Shown: piece by piece, positions 29,501 through 42,000 of the stretch
Layout: each line of letters begins with the position of its first letter
Position numbering within the stretch: position 1 is the stretch's first letter
Program-made: the position numbers and the translations under genes
Assembly: GCA_029204225.1 (NCBI GenBank)
Contig: CM055099.1
Span: 62,790,642-62,854,641, forward strand
DNA from: Diphasiastrum complanatum
Lineage: Eukaryota > Streptophyta > Lycopodiopsida > Lycopodiales > Lycopodiaceae
Reading direction: 5' to 3'
DNA length: 64,000 bases
The notes under the pieces: model-generated
The model's input: the letters and a program-made list of their open reading frames with translations, nothing else
Told to the model about the DNA's origin: nothing
The model's database searches: none

Positions 29501-30746
29501 GAAGATTCTTCTTGATTCCCGGAACATAAAGCACATTCTTAATGTACTTTTCTTTACCATTAGGCAGAACGATGGCTACAATTCCAATTCCATGAATAGA
29601 ATAAGATGCATCATCCGCACATTGTACCTTACTTCCATTTTGCACTTTCACTAATTTAGTGAATGCTTCTTTACGAGAAGTCATATGACGAGTAGCACCA
29701 CTATCAATCACCCATTCAATGGGCTGAAAACCAGCAACTTGCAAAACAGAATCTGAATTCCTCATAGATGTAGTAGTACTAGTAGAAGCAATATTAGACA
29801 CAAAAGCATAGTCTTGGTTGAAGAGATCACCACTAGCTTCGAGCTCTTGCTCCAAAGTAGCAAGTGAAGCACCAGTATCAATTCCTTTACTCTCCTCTTT
29901 CGCAAGCTTCTTCTTACAATCCTTGATGAAGTGCCCATACCTTTTGCAATAATGGCACTTCCCTTTCTTCTTTTGAGTGTTGACATTTTGACCTCCAACG
30001 GGCTTTTGCTCATCCTTGGAAGGAGGCTTCCCCTTTCCTTTTGACTTGCCTTTGCCCTTGCCTTTCGTGAAGAAAGCTTGATCTTGTTGAGTGTCACCCG
30101 CAAAGTTTTGCCTCCTTTGCTCCTCTTGAAGAAGCAGCCCAACAAGTTCATCAAAGGAGAGTTGTTGTCCCCTAAGAGAGATACTCAAAGATGAAACAAA
30201 TGGAAGATAAGATGAAGGTAATGAGTTGAGAGTAATGGAAGCAAATTGAGCATCCTCAATTATCTCATCAATATTGAGAAGCTCCTCACGAAGATCCTTG
30301 ATCTTCGTCAAGTGATTGGTCACTTGATCCCCTTCTTGCATCTTCAACAAAGAAAGCTGATTTCTAAGATACACCACTCTTGTTGAATTTTTTACTCTAT
30401 ACATAGTATAAAGTGTATCCCACGCACTTTTAGATGTCTTACAAGACCTAATATGAGGTAAGATAGATCTTTTCACAGCAAGAGCAACCATAGAATGTGC
30501 TTGTGCACCCCTTCTATCCCACTTCTTTTGTTCTTCCGAAGATGTAGAAGATGATGTTGATGATGATCATCCACGAGGTGTCGGAGGTGCCAAAGACGGA
30601 GGCCTTTCCTCATCACCATTGACCAAATCCCACAGCCCTTTCGCTATGAGAAGATTCTTCATCATGTAACTCCACAAGGAGTAGTTTGTGCCATCCAACC
30701 GATCTTCACTAAACAAAGAACTGATAGCTTCCGATTCTTTAGCCAT
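26518..30746 (-). pseudogene. Copia gag-pol polyprotein with several stops and one frameshift
   Basis: Start is MAKESEAISSLFSEDRLDGT at 30746. Gag includes the retrotrans_gag fold region (SAWDTLYTMYRVKNSTRVVY), a GKGK-rich linker and a CCHC knuckle CHYCKRYGHFIKDC (29957-29916). Protease motif WVIDSGATRHM follows, then the GAG-pre-integrase HARFGHLNFASLKKL, the integrase core and TPQQNGVAERKNRT (28870-28830), RT with KARLVAKGYSQQKGIDYEET and YVDDIIITGS (27430-27400), and RNase H (SSSEAEYRA, DSQSAIAIARNP, VRTKHIEIHYHFVRE), ending at 26518. Breaks: in-frame TGA at about 30567, a frameshift near 29400, and stops at about 28903, 27538 and 27190. Domain order PR-IN-RT-RH is copia. Otherwise nearly full length, so it was probably recently active but is now non-autonomous. 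Confidence 0.92.
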
Positions 30747-31446
30747 TACCTCCAACAAAATTTTAGCTTGTAGTAGATAGGAAAGAGAGCCTTTCCACAA
30801 CCAAATCTACTCAAAAATTTGCAGCAAACAAAGAGCTGAAAGTAGGAGCACAAGATGTCTTTAAATCTGCAACCAAAGTGCCCAAAGATAATGGATAGAT
30901 GGCTATCTTTCTGCACAAAAAAACCAGCTTCTTGAAAATTAGGTTAGCTTCGATTGAAGCCTACACCGATACCCAATTAGGAAGCCAAATAGTGTGATCA
31001 ACACACACTCCACTAGGGTTGTTGAAAGCGCCCTACTACTTGCTGAGAATCTGCAAATTTCCAGCCACAAGTTGACCTAACTCTGAATAGGGTTTGCTGA
31101 ATTTTGGGCGCCCTCCTACACAAATGCAAACCTGAAAACAAAAACAGCAAGATAAGGAGACACCACAACCAAAAATCAGTAGCAGATTTTTGGGCGCCCT
31201 CCTCCAAACAATACGTGCTGAAAACTGGTTGCATACAAATCAGACTTGAGATTCTAATTTTTGGGTGCCAAAAATTGCTCCTCCAAGATCTCTGATGGCC
31301 GCCCTCCTTCAACCTGAAAAGAGACAAAAAAGCTGATCCAAACTCCATTTGAAAAGATCAGCAAGATGCTGAAATTTCACAACAAAAAGCAGAGAAGCTC
31401 CTCTTCTGGTAGGGTGCCAACAAACAAGCTTGTTGCAGATCTGATA

Positions 31447-31458
31447 GCTCTGATACCA
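31447..31458 (-). other. Copia primer-binding site (initiator-Met tRNA)
   Basis: Minus-strand TGGTATCAGAGC abuts the 5' LTR with no gap and is complementary to the 3' end of plant initiator tRNA-Met, the usual copia and gypsy primer. Confidence 0.9.
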
Positions 31459-31908
31459 TGTAGGAAAGCAAGAGTCAAGTCACCAAGTTCTAGTTATCAA
31501 TCAATCTCCACAAGAAACAAGAGAGAAGAGGCTGGGCGCCCAACTCTAAGAGAGAGAGAGATAAAACAACAACAAGAGCAATGGAGAGCAATGCTTAGCC
31601 AAACTGTTCAAAATGGAATACACAATGAGCATCTAAGTACTCTACCTGGATGTGGCCAAATGCCACCAAACCCTAAGGTTAACCACTTACTAAATGTAGG
31701 GCACCCCCAAAAGACAAGATAGGGCCCCTAAACAAAATTAGACCCCTAAGGACCCACGAGTCAGTACATGACCAAAATTGGGTCCAACTGAACTTAAGAC
31801 AAACTTAAGATGGCCTAAATAACTAAATACCCATGGTTACACAAATCTCGACCTTTTGGGTCAAAGTAACCTATGGAATAACTTTAGCATAGTCATTTAT
31901 TTCTAACA
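31459..31908 (-). repeat. Copia 5' LTR (450 bp)
   Basis: TG..CA bounded in plus-strand reading (TGTAGGAAAG..TTTCTAACA). Intact, unlike its 3' partner, and retains GAGAGAAGAGGCTGGG where the partner is interrupted. Confidence 0.93.
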
Positions 31909-32219
31909 AATACTGATGGAGAGGACATAAGTCGTCACAACAGATATCCCACAAGCAGCATACAAGTCTAAAGCAACTACTACAGTAACGTGATGTAGAT
32001 GCAAAAACGAAATAGCTAGCCAACAGAACCATGAGGTAGAGGGAACATCTGCAATGATATCTGTGGTAGAGGAAATAACCAAGGCCATGAGGGCTCGAGC
32101 CTGATCTGCCAATAATGGTGTATGATAACAAGATGAATCCTTCATGGAGCCTTTCAGAGGATAAGATAATGTCAATGAACCTAGTCAACATAAATAAGGA
32201 GGAATAATAGTGTGCCCTC
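31909..32219 (-). mobile_element. Gypsy 3'-internal fragment
   Basis: The reverse complement (ACACCATTATTGGCAGATCA.., CTCGAGCCCTCATGG.., then GGGATATCTGTTGTGACGAC) matches 45570-45750 of the plus-strand copy. It is cut by the copia insertion on its left and abuts an LTR piece of the same family on its right. Confidence 0.75.
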
Positions 32220-32400
32220 CTACAAGAGGGCCCCTGCTCCAATATCATATGGCCGAGTACCTAATAAATGGGGCCAAAGGCCAGTACATGAATAAAAAGG
32301 GCCCAAGGGCCTGCTTATGCATAGCAGTAAAATAATAAAGAAGGACGCGACGAATGTAATGAGCCGAGTCCAAAACTCATTCCTGCGGAAAAACAAAGCC
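32220..32400 (-). repeat. Gypsy LTR fragment (minus orientation)
   Basis: Shares CAGTACATGAATAAAAAGGG, GCCTGCTTATGCATA and GAATGTAATGAGCCGAGT with the LTR copies at 21.1-21.4 kb and (inverted) 41.1 kb. Truncated on its left side. Confidence 0.75.
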
Positions 32401-34922
32401 CCTCAGGTTGAATGAAGATGCAACGTATAATCATGGAACAACAAGCTTTGGTGGATCAACAACTGTAGACAATTGAGCACGGGCAGCTAGAGCACAAGCC
32501 TGAACCGCAAATAACAATGTATGATAAAAAAACCATCTATAGGCTCCCATGTGGCCTCCTCAAATAAAGGAAAAAGCTTTGGATCATCTGGAAACGTAGC
32601 GTCACGAGGAGCATCATCCTCAATAGCAGCATGTAACAGACTAACATGGAGGATATCACATGCATATGTAGAAGGCGGTAGCTGTAAACAATAAGTCACT
32701 TGACTGAGACACTCCAATATGCGGTAAGGCCCATAGTAGCATGGTGAAAACTGAAGCCGAAGATTAACCAAGCTGAAACTGAACATGGCGGCGATGACGA
32801 TCTATAGAAGTTTGGTAACACTGCTGAATATGCTATAAGTGTACTAGCTAGAGTGATAAGCTTGCGGGCACCTGATAAGAATGAAGCAAGGGTAACATGT
32901 GTATCATCTAGCGGAAGAGGGCTCTTGGTAAAGAAGGAGCATAGCCATGAGCTAGTTAAAATGGGACACACCAATGCCAGTACTGACAGAGCTATTATAG
33001 CTATACTTTGCTAAACATAAATGTTGATCCCAATCCTTCTCTGCAGGAGTAACAAAATGTCGTAAATAATCCTCAAGGACCCGATTAAGGGACTCAGATT
33101 GTCCATCGGCCGTAGAATGATAAGCAGTATTCATAAAGAGTTGAACATCTAGAATACGCAATGCGCATAAGCTCTATCCAAAATAGAGAAGTAAAATTAC
33201 TATCCCAATCAGATAGTATAGAATGTGGAAACCCATGTAATTGAAAGACCTCTGATGAAAAATAAGCGTGCACACTGCTCTCTACTGTGATAGCGCTGCG
33301 GACAGGGATGAAATGTGCTTGTTTCGAGAACCGATCAACCACTATCATACATGAGTAGGTACAAGGTAGGCCAACGATAAAGTCCATAAAAATGTTTGTC
33401 CACTAGTGATGAAGAATGGGCCAACTCTGGAGCAAGCCAGCCGACTTGGCAAGGGAGTACTTATTGGGGGCATAAAAAGGGACACTGGCGGATAAGAAGT
33501 GCGAACTCAGACTTCATGGATGGCCAGTAAAAATGGTCCTTAAGACTAAGACTTCTGAGAACCAAAAGGGCCACCAACAAGAGAAAAATGGGCATCAAAC
33601 AACAACTTAGAACAAACATTAAGGGAATTGAGAATACAAAGGGAACAATGATAAAGACGATGATCAACAATGGAGTACACCTGATGAGGACGAGATGAAG
33701 GAAGCTGAGCAACATTATAAACATCAAAAAAATCAGGACAAGAAAGATAGGCAGAAGGCAATGCATCAAACCATGGGAGAATGGTAGCAACAAGGCTACA
33801 CGATAAGGATAATGATGCCACTTCTTAAGAGCATAAATAATAGCTAGGAGCTCTTTCTCATGAACAGAGCACCGTAGCTCATAAGAGCGTAGACATCGCG
33901 ACTCATAAGCAATGACACACTGGCACTGACAAAGTAAGCAATGACACGCTGACACTAACGAAGTAAGGCGCCTAAACTAATAGAACTAGCATCAATCTCA
34001 ATGAATTTATGATCAAATGGAGGTAACACATGATAGAAGCCGAAACAACAGCGTGACGAAGAGTATCAAAGGTTGTCTAACAATCAGAAGTCCACAAGAA
34101 AGAATGGGATTTCTTAAAAAGCTCATGAAGAGGTGCGGCCACAGTGGCAAAATGTGGAACAGGAAGACGAAGGTTAGTGGCTACAAAAACATATGGACAT
34201 GATGAACATCAAGAGGCACAAGCCAGTCCCAAGTAACCTGGATCTTACGAGAATCAAGACGAATACGACCATCACAAATACAAAAACCTAATAACCCTAT
34301 TGTTGAAACAAGAAAAGAGCACTTACAAATAGCTGATGAGTAACAAGTATCTAAAAATAGAAGAAACATGCTCGGAAAGATGAGAAATAAAAATGAGAAT
34401 GTCATCAAAATAAACTAAAACACAATGACCAAGAAGCCGATGAATAACATTATTCATGACCTTACACTCATCAAAAAGATGCATCCTAATCTGGTGGTAT
34501 CCGAAACAGAGGTCAACTTTGGATATCTTGGAGGTACCAAGCTGATCAAAAAGGTCATCCATATGAGGAATGGGATACTGGTGCCGGATAGTCAACTTAT
34601 TCAAGGATCTGTTTGTTGTCAATGCAAAGGATTTTGGTCTCATGAACGGGAAAAGGGAGATGAAGCAAGGGTCTTGGGATACTTATGTTGTAGTGTAGTA
34701 GCAAGTGATATAGCATCAGTAAGCATCATAGGGACCAAAATAGGTCGTAAGCTGGATCTTATCACAAAAGTCACGAGCGTAGTGTGGCTCGGGACTAGCA
34801 TGACTAGGAAATGGGTAAAACCCAGGCAGTGGAGGGGTAGGAATGATAGGACTACCAAAAGGATTGCCAATAGGAGAAGGTGATGAAGTAGCGCCAAAGC
34901 TAGGTAAAGATGTCATGGGCAC
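32401..34922 (-). pseudogene. Ty3/gypsy gag-pol, internally deleted (copy A)
   Basis: Read right to left: a gag scrap (FCDKIQLTTYFGPYDA, about 34740) runs directly into AISLATTLQHKYPKTL, so the gag middle is missing. The frame then jumps past the knuckle and protease to RT (NKLTIRHQYPIPHMDDLFDQ, about 34600). RT goes from GYHQIRMHLFDECK to VMNNVIHRLLG, losing the palm stretch, but keeps VYFDDILIF. RNase H scraps (EKELLAIIYALKKWHHY, 33850), the integrase core (MDFIVGLP.., DRFSKQAHFIPV, 33387-33094; TADGQSESLNRVLEDYL) and the C-terminal GPY-like module (YYGPYRILECLSQVTY, 32720) follow. Many stops. It complements copy B at 41-46 kb, which lacks the integrase core. Confidence 0.85.
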
Positions 34923-36250
34923 CTAGAGAGAGGCAAAGCCTATCATGATGACATCTAAAGGAAAAGAAATCCCAAAAATAACACTATCAACGACTTATTG
35001 AATGTGTTCAGCTAAGGCATCTTGACGTGTCTCACTAGTAGATGGAGATGAAGCGGCCATCGAAAAAGTAGTGATAAGGTGAAATGAAATAGACAAAACC
35101 TAAGGGACAGGACTTTTGTCGTCAACCCAACTTAGTCTTATTCAAGTACCCAAAACACGACTAGTATGGACAGCCAAAAGAAGGTAACAATGCTGATATA
35201 AAAGCTGGACAAATAATAGCAAAAAACAACATAAGGTAAAGCAATAAGAACTACCATAAATGCTACATAATAATGCTGGAAAAATACCTCCAAATGTAAT
35301 CTCGATAGTGTTGGCTGAAGATAGGCGCTCAAATTGCCAACGTAAAAGCCTCCAAATAGCTGGAAAATGGTCACCAATACAATAGCGGTAATGGCTGGAA
35401 AATTTTTCCAGAAAGAGGCGCCAAAGATAGGTATAGATGGGCACTGCAAACAATAGGTAGAATGGCGAAAAGCAAACAACAAATGGGTGAAATGATGGCT
35501 AAAAAATGGGCATCGGATATGTCCATAGATGGGCGATGGATAGCAAATGCAAATGGCTGAAAAAGCTGGTAAAATGTGCAAAATCAGCAAGGTAAACTAA
35601 AAATGAGTAATGGACTAGTCAAAAGGTAGAGACAAAAATTAGGCAGAAAAGGGGTGATGGATAGTAACAAAATGGATGCTATATGGGCTGGAAATGGGCA
35701 ATGGACTACTATGCAAAAATTGTGCAAAATGGACAGCAAGATAGGCGCTAGACAACCGGCTGGATGGGCGCTGATCCTCCTCCAATCAATGACGTAAGAC
35801 CTGCAAAATGTAGACCCGTATGCTGGAAATCCAATCTATAGATGGGCGCTCTCCTAGGAAAAAATGCTGATGAAAAACTGCCGACACCTCCTGAAAATTA
35901 GGCATTGGAAAATGCAATAGGTACCTCTGAAAAAGTCTGCCAAATAAGCTGCTAGAAAAGATAGCGGCCACTAAAATAGCCGCTGGAAATATCCTACAAA
36001 TTTTTTTTTCCAGGCTGCCAAGTAGGAACTATCCTTTGATAGCAATCCTAAAGACTATGGAGGTTCAAAGGACCCCTCAGAGGGGCCAACTGAAAACTGA
36101 GAAAAGTCCCTCCCGAAAGTGGACAATAGAGAAAGGTCCCCCTTAAAGACGGCATATCATCCCAGATAAGACATCTAGGTGGTCTTTCATGAACATCTTG
36201 AAAAGGAGCTAATCCAAGAAAAAATCTGAAAAAACTCACTGCTGTGAGCC
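34923..36250 (-). mobile_element. Gypsy copy A leader region with degenerate repeats
   Basis: The plus strand shows recurring GGGCGCT, GGCTGGAAAATGG and ATGGGC-type units; their reverse complements resemble the GCCCAT/CAGCGCCC-rich leader repeats of copy B at 41.45-42.0 kb. No ORF is supported. The 5' LTR and PBS of this copy were not found. Confidence 0.55.
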
Positions 36251-38369
36251 AAAAGGTGTAAGTGCATCCAAAAGATAAGTCATTCCTGATTAGTCACTAG
36301 ATAAGTTATGCTAAATATTGTTCCTCATGAAAAAGTACAAACCATGTTTTTCTTTGGACTAAGGGTGTCTGTCATCTAATTCAATATAAGTCCCAACAAG
36401 TAACCATAGAAAGCGATCAAACATCTCACCTTCCTAAGCAAGCAAAGACCAGTTGATCAATGACACCAAGAAAAAGATGTCATCAGAGACTTTAAGCATT
36501 GGAAGAATTATAGATTGCCAAAAAAAGACCTACCAAAATCTGATTAAATACTGCTTTTGAATTGAAGCAGTATAAGAAAGGATCCCTTAAAGCTTATGAT
36601 CAACTATGAGGAAGACCTTTTTTTCATGGTAACAATAACCTTGGGGAGAATGATTGGTGATTGATTCTTTGATTTAAAGACCTATATACATGGGAAATCC
36701 AGTCAAGATTCTGGTTGATGGAGAAATTTAATTTATTGAGTCCTGTTGGTATGAATAGAGTAATCCACTAAGATTTTTCTATCTAGGTGGGAATGACTAG
36801 GAAATTTACATCACCTAGGAATATCAACACCTTTTGGTGGCATCCTTTCAAGGGGGGCGCTCACCCTCTTCTAGGAGCACTTCTCTCAGCTGAGTTTCAC
36901 TTTGACATCAAGGGATGCTCCCAACAACCTAAATTTATCATATCAGCTCCTCCAAATAAATATAACAAACTAAATTTGACGAAGAACTAGATTGTCGCAC
37001 TTCCAAGTAGCGAGATTTGGTTGGATGGTCTTATCTACAATGAATCCAATAGTTAGTAAGTAATGTTCATGCTAGCTAATATTAGCCTTGGCAAAATATA
37101 CAAAGCGATATGGCACACATCTAATATCACAATGATGATGGATAGTTGGTGTGGATCTTATGTAATGCATGATGGATGTTGGAGGTATGATGTTGTACCT
37201 AGTGGGGGGTAGTCCTAGAATTTATTAGATTTAGAATAGGTAATAATTTGGGTATTCGTATCTATAGTGCAAATTGGTGGATGTGTGTATCTAATGAAGG
37301 TAGATCTAATGTGAAAGGATGTGATGATTTTGGTGGTGGATATAGTGAATATGAGTGAACCAGTCATGACGGGCCAAAGCAAGAAGAGGTTTAGCATTTG
37401 ATAGAGGAGAAGACTTACAATGGACAACCAATTGGGTTACAATCAAACAACCATAAAGCTCTTTACATACATTGCTCATTAAAACACACACACACACACA
37501 CACACACATTTTGAAATCCATGCCCTTCCAAAAATGCATAATTTCAAGTGGTTGCGTAAAGAGTAGCCTAACCTTTTGTAGGTCATGCATTGTTGGATCA
37601 TATAATCCTTTTGTCGAATATTTAATTACATACTGCAAACTTTCAAATGGATTGTAGTCTTGGAATATCATATCTCTGTAGATAAGTTGATTATTTGAAG
37701 CATCCATGTATTGATAATGGAACCTTCCTACAATATCAAAAAAAAATTCAATGTTATACCTCATAAATGTTATATGATCTCTACAGATGTTCTTCTAAAC
37801 TTTGGTTAGCTTAGAGAATTGATATCTTTGATGTGAATACACCACGTACAAGTAGCCTATACTGTTGGAACAACAAAAACATATTCTAAAGTAGAGTGAA
37901 TATGATTGAATTTAACATAGTACATTTTCATTGAAAAAAATTTGATAGGCAAGCCAACAAACGACCCCCAACATATTTACATAAGATTGAGAGGAAAGTA
38001 TGTTTCACAACAAAAACCCACTACCAACTACCATCAAATAGACCAACATACAATAATGCAAAATGTCAACATTAACGAAGTGCACTGCATTAATGAGAAT
38101 AGTTCTATTAGATAAATCCCCAAAATGATTAAGAATGAGTTTCACATTAGCTGCAAAATTTTCTATGAGAAATACAGAGCCAATTCTAAGTCCTTACGAT
38201 GAACATAGAATGACAGCTTGAGGTTCATTCAATAGGTTCATTGTTTGGGGCTTGTAGAGCTCTCATCTTACCTTACAATAGCTACTAGGCCACATTATTT
38301 GGTGGCAAATCATCTAAGACATACATCAGCTACAAAGGGGGATATTAGAGTAAAAGTTTTTGCCCTTGG
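36251..38369. other. Intergenic, nothing recognised apart from an (AC)n tract
   Basis: Short open frames only. A minus-strand frame at 37306-37764 runs through the (AC)n tract as a Cys-Val repeat and is not credible as a gene in full. Confidence 0.4.
37484..37508. repeat. (AC)12 microsatellite
   Basis: Twelve uninterrupted AC dinucleotides. Confidence 0.95.
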
Positions 38370-38737
38370 TTACGAGACCGTAACAGTACCGACCCAAGAG
38401 TACATCTGGGAACAGCTAACCACCAGAGGGCAGAGGACAGTGTGAGTCAAAGGCATGCATGCATACCATGCAATTGGTATGAGGACACATGGATACTCAT
38501 GCAGACACATGCGGATGCATGCATCAGGGGCCATGCAATCCTTCAGTGATGGACTGGGACCCCACATGCAACAGTAATCCATGCATGCAGCATGAAAAGT
38601 GGGTGTTGGCAGTAACTCCCACCTACCGCTCCCATGCAAATTCACACTGGGCTAGGAGGGGCATTCTATAAGAGAGTGCATTGGCTGGGTGGATCAGACT
38701 AGCTTTTGCCTTCCTCGTAGTTACGCTGTTCCTAACA
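38370..38737 (+). repeat. 5' LTR of a second gypsy family
   Basis: Shares TCACACTGGGCTAGGAGGGG.., GGGTGGATCAG and TTTGCC.. with the 3' LTR at 55377-55722. It ends CCTAACA one base before a PBS. ATGCATGCAT-type short repeats lie within. The 5' boundary is approximate. Confidence 0.7.
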
Positions 38738-38738
38738 C

Positions 38739-38750
38739 TGGTATCAGAGC
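38739..38750 (+). other. Primer-binding site (initiator-Met tRNA)
   Basis: TGGTATCAGAGC one base after the LTR end at 38737. Confidence 0.85.
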
Positions 38751-41055
38751 CATAACTATCCTTGCCTACGCTGAGCATGCTCCCATTGCTGCAAAAAAAA
38801 ATTTGGTAGCCAATAATTGATTGATTTTGCAGGATATTGGGCACCTAAGAACCCTTGTCAAAAGGAAAGTTTTTCCGTCAATCAATAGTTTGTATAATCT
38901 CCACCAAATTGGATTTTCCAGCAACCAGTTGCAGCAAGAGATTGGCTTCAGGAGCAAGGTTTTTTGTGGGCTGTAAATCGTGGTCAGAAAGGGGACTTTC
39001 AACGAGTTCCTAGCAGCAGTTTGGGCGCCCTTGAATCTGCCAAAAACTGGGATTTTGGGTAGAGTACACATTGGCCTTGAGTCTGTCCCTCAAGCAGGTG
39101 GAAGAGCACTATAAGGCAGTAGCAAACTATGCTGACTGTTGAAAAAAATCCAGCAAGTAGTTTCAGCAGAAGGCTAGCAATTCTGGAGGATAGGAGCTTA
39201 GTGTCCAGCACGCCTCTTGTAGCCATAATCTCAAGCTAAATCCTAGTTTGTCAATCAGAACAGCAGCGTTGGCTTCCCAACAAGGTTGTAGGCAGTTTTG
39301 AGCATAAAACTACCGCACTATTCTTGACCAACCATAAAATTCATTTAGCAGATGCATCTAAATGCATACCAGTAGGAGAGCTGAGGGGTGTTAGAGTAAT
39401 TATAGAGACAGAGACGTTCGCCATGAATTTCTTTGTCATAAACCCATTAGATACACCAACGTACTCAATATTATTTGGATGACCATGGTTATATCTGCAT
39501 GCAAAAATCAGTGTTTTCTGATGCTAAATAAGGCACACCAGGCTGCATGATCACCGACTGTTTTCCTTCCAATCTTGTTCCCAATTTATGCTCATTCATA
39601 GAATTTCAGCGCCTCCCTAAACATTGATTTCAGTGAGTTCTGGTTTCAAAAACTGTAAGTTCTGGAAAATTAGCAACCTGCCAGCAGGAAGTTAAAGAGC
39701 AACAAGGAGGCAGATTATTGAGGCAACCATCGAACTCTTGAGTGCCTAATTGCAACGTTATATTGAGGTGCATTCGGTGCCACAACAAAATCAGTGCATT
39801 TCTTCTGCAAATCCAAAAACCGTTTTTAACTGATTGAATAGTTCCAAAACCTAAACCTTGAATAGGTTTGAAGAATCCGACTCTATTCTAAGGAGCGAAA
39901 ACTTGAAGCTATCCATCTACCTTGCTTGTAGCTCTTGGAGTGGGATTTTCCAGATCCAGTTTGTGTCAATTCAGGATCGAAGTTGCATGCGTTGAAGTTT
40001 CCAAGTTAGAAACCATTTCCAGAGTCATTCTAACAAAGCTAACAGGTTTATCTTTCGAAATCACTTTGAACTGTCTAAATTTGCTAGCAAGTTCGAAGTC
40101 AGGTGCACACGTTTTGAGAACTTTCAGCAAACTATTCCAGCAAGCTGAAGCAAAAGCTTCAAGGGACCAGCTGAAACCGTACACATAGCTAGTGCATGTC
40201 AAGCTACAGAACAGAGTTTGCAACGCACGAAAAAAGAAATTGCAGAATGAAAGCATTTCTCATAGGTGTCGATTCGACACAAAGCTCAGGGAATTTCTTG
40301 GATAGTATTCTTGCCAATGATCCTAAGCCAAAGCTAAACTTTTATTCCTATTTCTTTCAAAGTTCAACTTTTGTTTGAATTTAGATTTTTCTTTCTACAT
40401 TTTGATATGAGGAAACTTTATTTTCTCTAGTAAGAAGCATTGATGAATTAAAAGCCCAAGCATTAACAGTCAAATGGATGTCGATGAGTAATAAGTAAAC
40501 AATATCTTCAATTAGTAATTGAAGAAGATGAATTAAAAGTAACCATAGCTGACTTGAAATCATTTGTTGATTTACAAATTAGCTTTTTGGTCTAGCCAAG
40601 GACACCATATTTAGTGTTTCTCAGTTGTCACCAGTTGTCAGCACATAGCGATTCTTAGTTACCAGTTCTTCCATAAATCTCTCAGATTTAGTTGAATGAG
40701 AATAGTCTTTCTTCGAAACATTTCAAGTATTGGGTTTATTGTCCCTTAAAAAGCATTCTTTCGATTTGTTCAAAGTTGAATGCAACCAGTTTCTTGCAAG
40801 ATTGTAGTTTGAAGTGAACAAATAGTATGTCTGAACTGAACCATTTTACAGACATTAGAATGGTTTATTAGCTCAGTTATTTTTCTCTGTCATCAAAAAA
40901 GTTAGGATCAGTTTCCAAAACTTTGATAAAATCCAAAAAGTTATACCATAGTTATTTGTTTCTTGGTACAAAAAATTGTACATAATGATAAATGCAATAT
41001 TTTACCTAAATCCACGAGGATCAGCATGTAAAGTAAAGAGACATGGGATTATGGA
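38751..41055 (+). mobile_element. Gypsy leader remnant, no coding capacity recognised
   Basis: Follows the PBS at 38739, so it is the leader of that element. No gag or pol is visible before another gypsy LTR begins near 41060. The rest of the element is deleted or displaced. Confidence 0.5.
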
Positions 41056-41059
41056 TCAC

Positions 41060-41437
41060 TTACAGTTATGGACTTGGCTCATTACATTCGCCGTGTCCAT
41101 TCTTTTATTGTTATTATGCATAGGCAGGCCTAAGGGCCCTTTTTATTCACATACTAGCCTTGGACCCTATTTGGTTATATTTTTAGGACTTGGTCACATT
41201 GATTTGGAGTGGGGGTCCTCCTATTGGGAGGGCGCACTATTTTCCCTCCAAATCCTTTTCCCTCCCTTCTTTGAATCCTCCATTTGATTCTGAGAGAGGG
41301 TATAAGTAGGGCAGCATTGTATTCCTTTATTCAGTTGATGATGATTGCTCCTCTTTAGCCTCCTTAAGCATTCTCTCTTCCTGCTTTCTCGCTTAAGTCC
41401 TGCTTTCTAGCATAGCTAGTGAATCTTAGCTTGTAAC
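41060..41437 (+). repeat. 5' LTR of gypsy copy B
   Basis: Matches the inverted LTR at 21061-21445 and the piece at 32220-32400. Contains a GTATAAGTAGGG TATA-like motif at about 41300 and ends ..CTTAGCTTGTAA directly before the PBS. The left boundary is approximate. Confidence 0.85.
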
Positions 41438-41439
41438 TT

Positions 41440-41451
41440 GGTATCAGAGCA
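41440..41451 (+). other. Gypsy copy B primer-binding site
   Basis: TTGGTATCAGAGCACT follows the LTR end; TGGTATCAGAGC is the initiator-Met-type PBS. Confidence 0.85.
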
Positions 41452-41454
41452 CTT

Positions 41455-42000
41455 TCCTGCAGATTGGTGGAGGCTGTCCAGCGCCCTACCACCCATCACT
41501 TTCATCGATTTTCTCCGTCAACTTTCCTGCAGATTGGTGGAGGCTGTCCAGCGCCCTACCACCCATCACTTTCATCGATTTTTCTCCGTCATTTTTTGCA
41601 GATTGGTGGTGGCTGTCCAGTGCCCTACTGCCCATCACTTTCGACGATTTCTTCATCATTTTTTGCAGTTTTGGTGGAGGCTGTCCAGCGCCCTGCTAAC
41701 CCATCACTTTCGTCGATCGGCAGATTTTCATTGTTTTTTCAGATTTGGTAGCTGCTGTCCAGCGCCCTACTACCTCATCATTTTCGACACTTTTTGTCAG
41801 CGATTTGCTGTCCATTTTTTATATTGATTGGAGGCTTTCCAGCGCCCTACTACCGTCTCATTTTCAGTGGTTCTCTTCACCGACTTGCTGTCTGTTTCGG
41901 CTATTGATTGGAGGCTGTTCGGCGGCTTACTTCAGCACCTTTTTCAGCCTATTCTTCAGCATATTGTGGATCTTGGTAGTTGCTACCCAGTGCCCTATTG
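41455..42000 (+). repeat. ~60-bp leader minisatellite of gypsy copy B
   Basis: Seven or so tandem, increasingly degenerate copies of a unit containing GATTGGTGGAGGCTGTCCAG and GCCCTACCACCCATCACTTT start right after the PBS. The first two copies are almost identical, with later ones diverging. Apparent ORFs across it merely read the repeat in three frames. Confidence 0.85.

Larger units (their letters stand above)
21544..31908 (-). mobile_element. Ty1/copia LTR retrotransposon, near-complete, with a nested 4.5-kb insertion in its 3' LTR
   Basis: On the minus strand the element has a 5' LTR (31908-31459), a PBS, gag-pol, a polypurine tract (AAGGAGGG, 26488-26481) and a 3' LTR (26480-26101 plus 21610-21544). 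The 3' LTR is split by the insertion 21611-26095. LTR ends are TG..CA in plus-strand reading. Flanks AATAT (left) and AATAC (right) are a 5-bp target duplication with one mismatch. The LTRs differ at only a dozen or so positions, so insertion was fairly recent, yet several stops have already accumulated in pol. It landed in older gypsy sequence. Confidence 0.93.

Noticed and set aside
31104-31722. Plus-strand ORFs at the copia 5' end
   Set aside because: They lie antisense to the leader and LTR and are duplicated in the other LTR (26073-26294); shadows of the repeat.
37306-37764. 152-codon minus-strand ORF
   Set aside because: It is read through an (AC)n tract as Cys-Val repeats; the two halves share no coherent character and no family is recognised.
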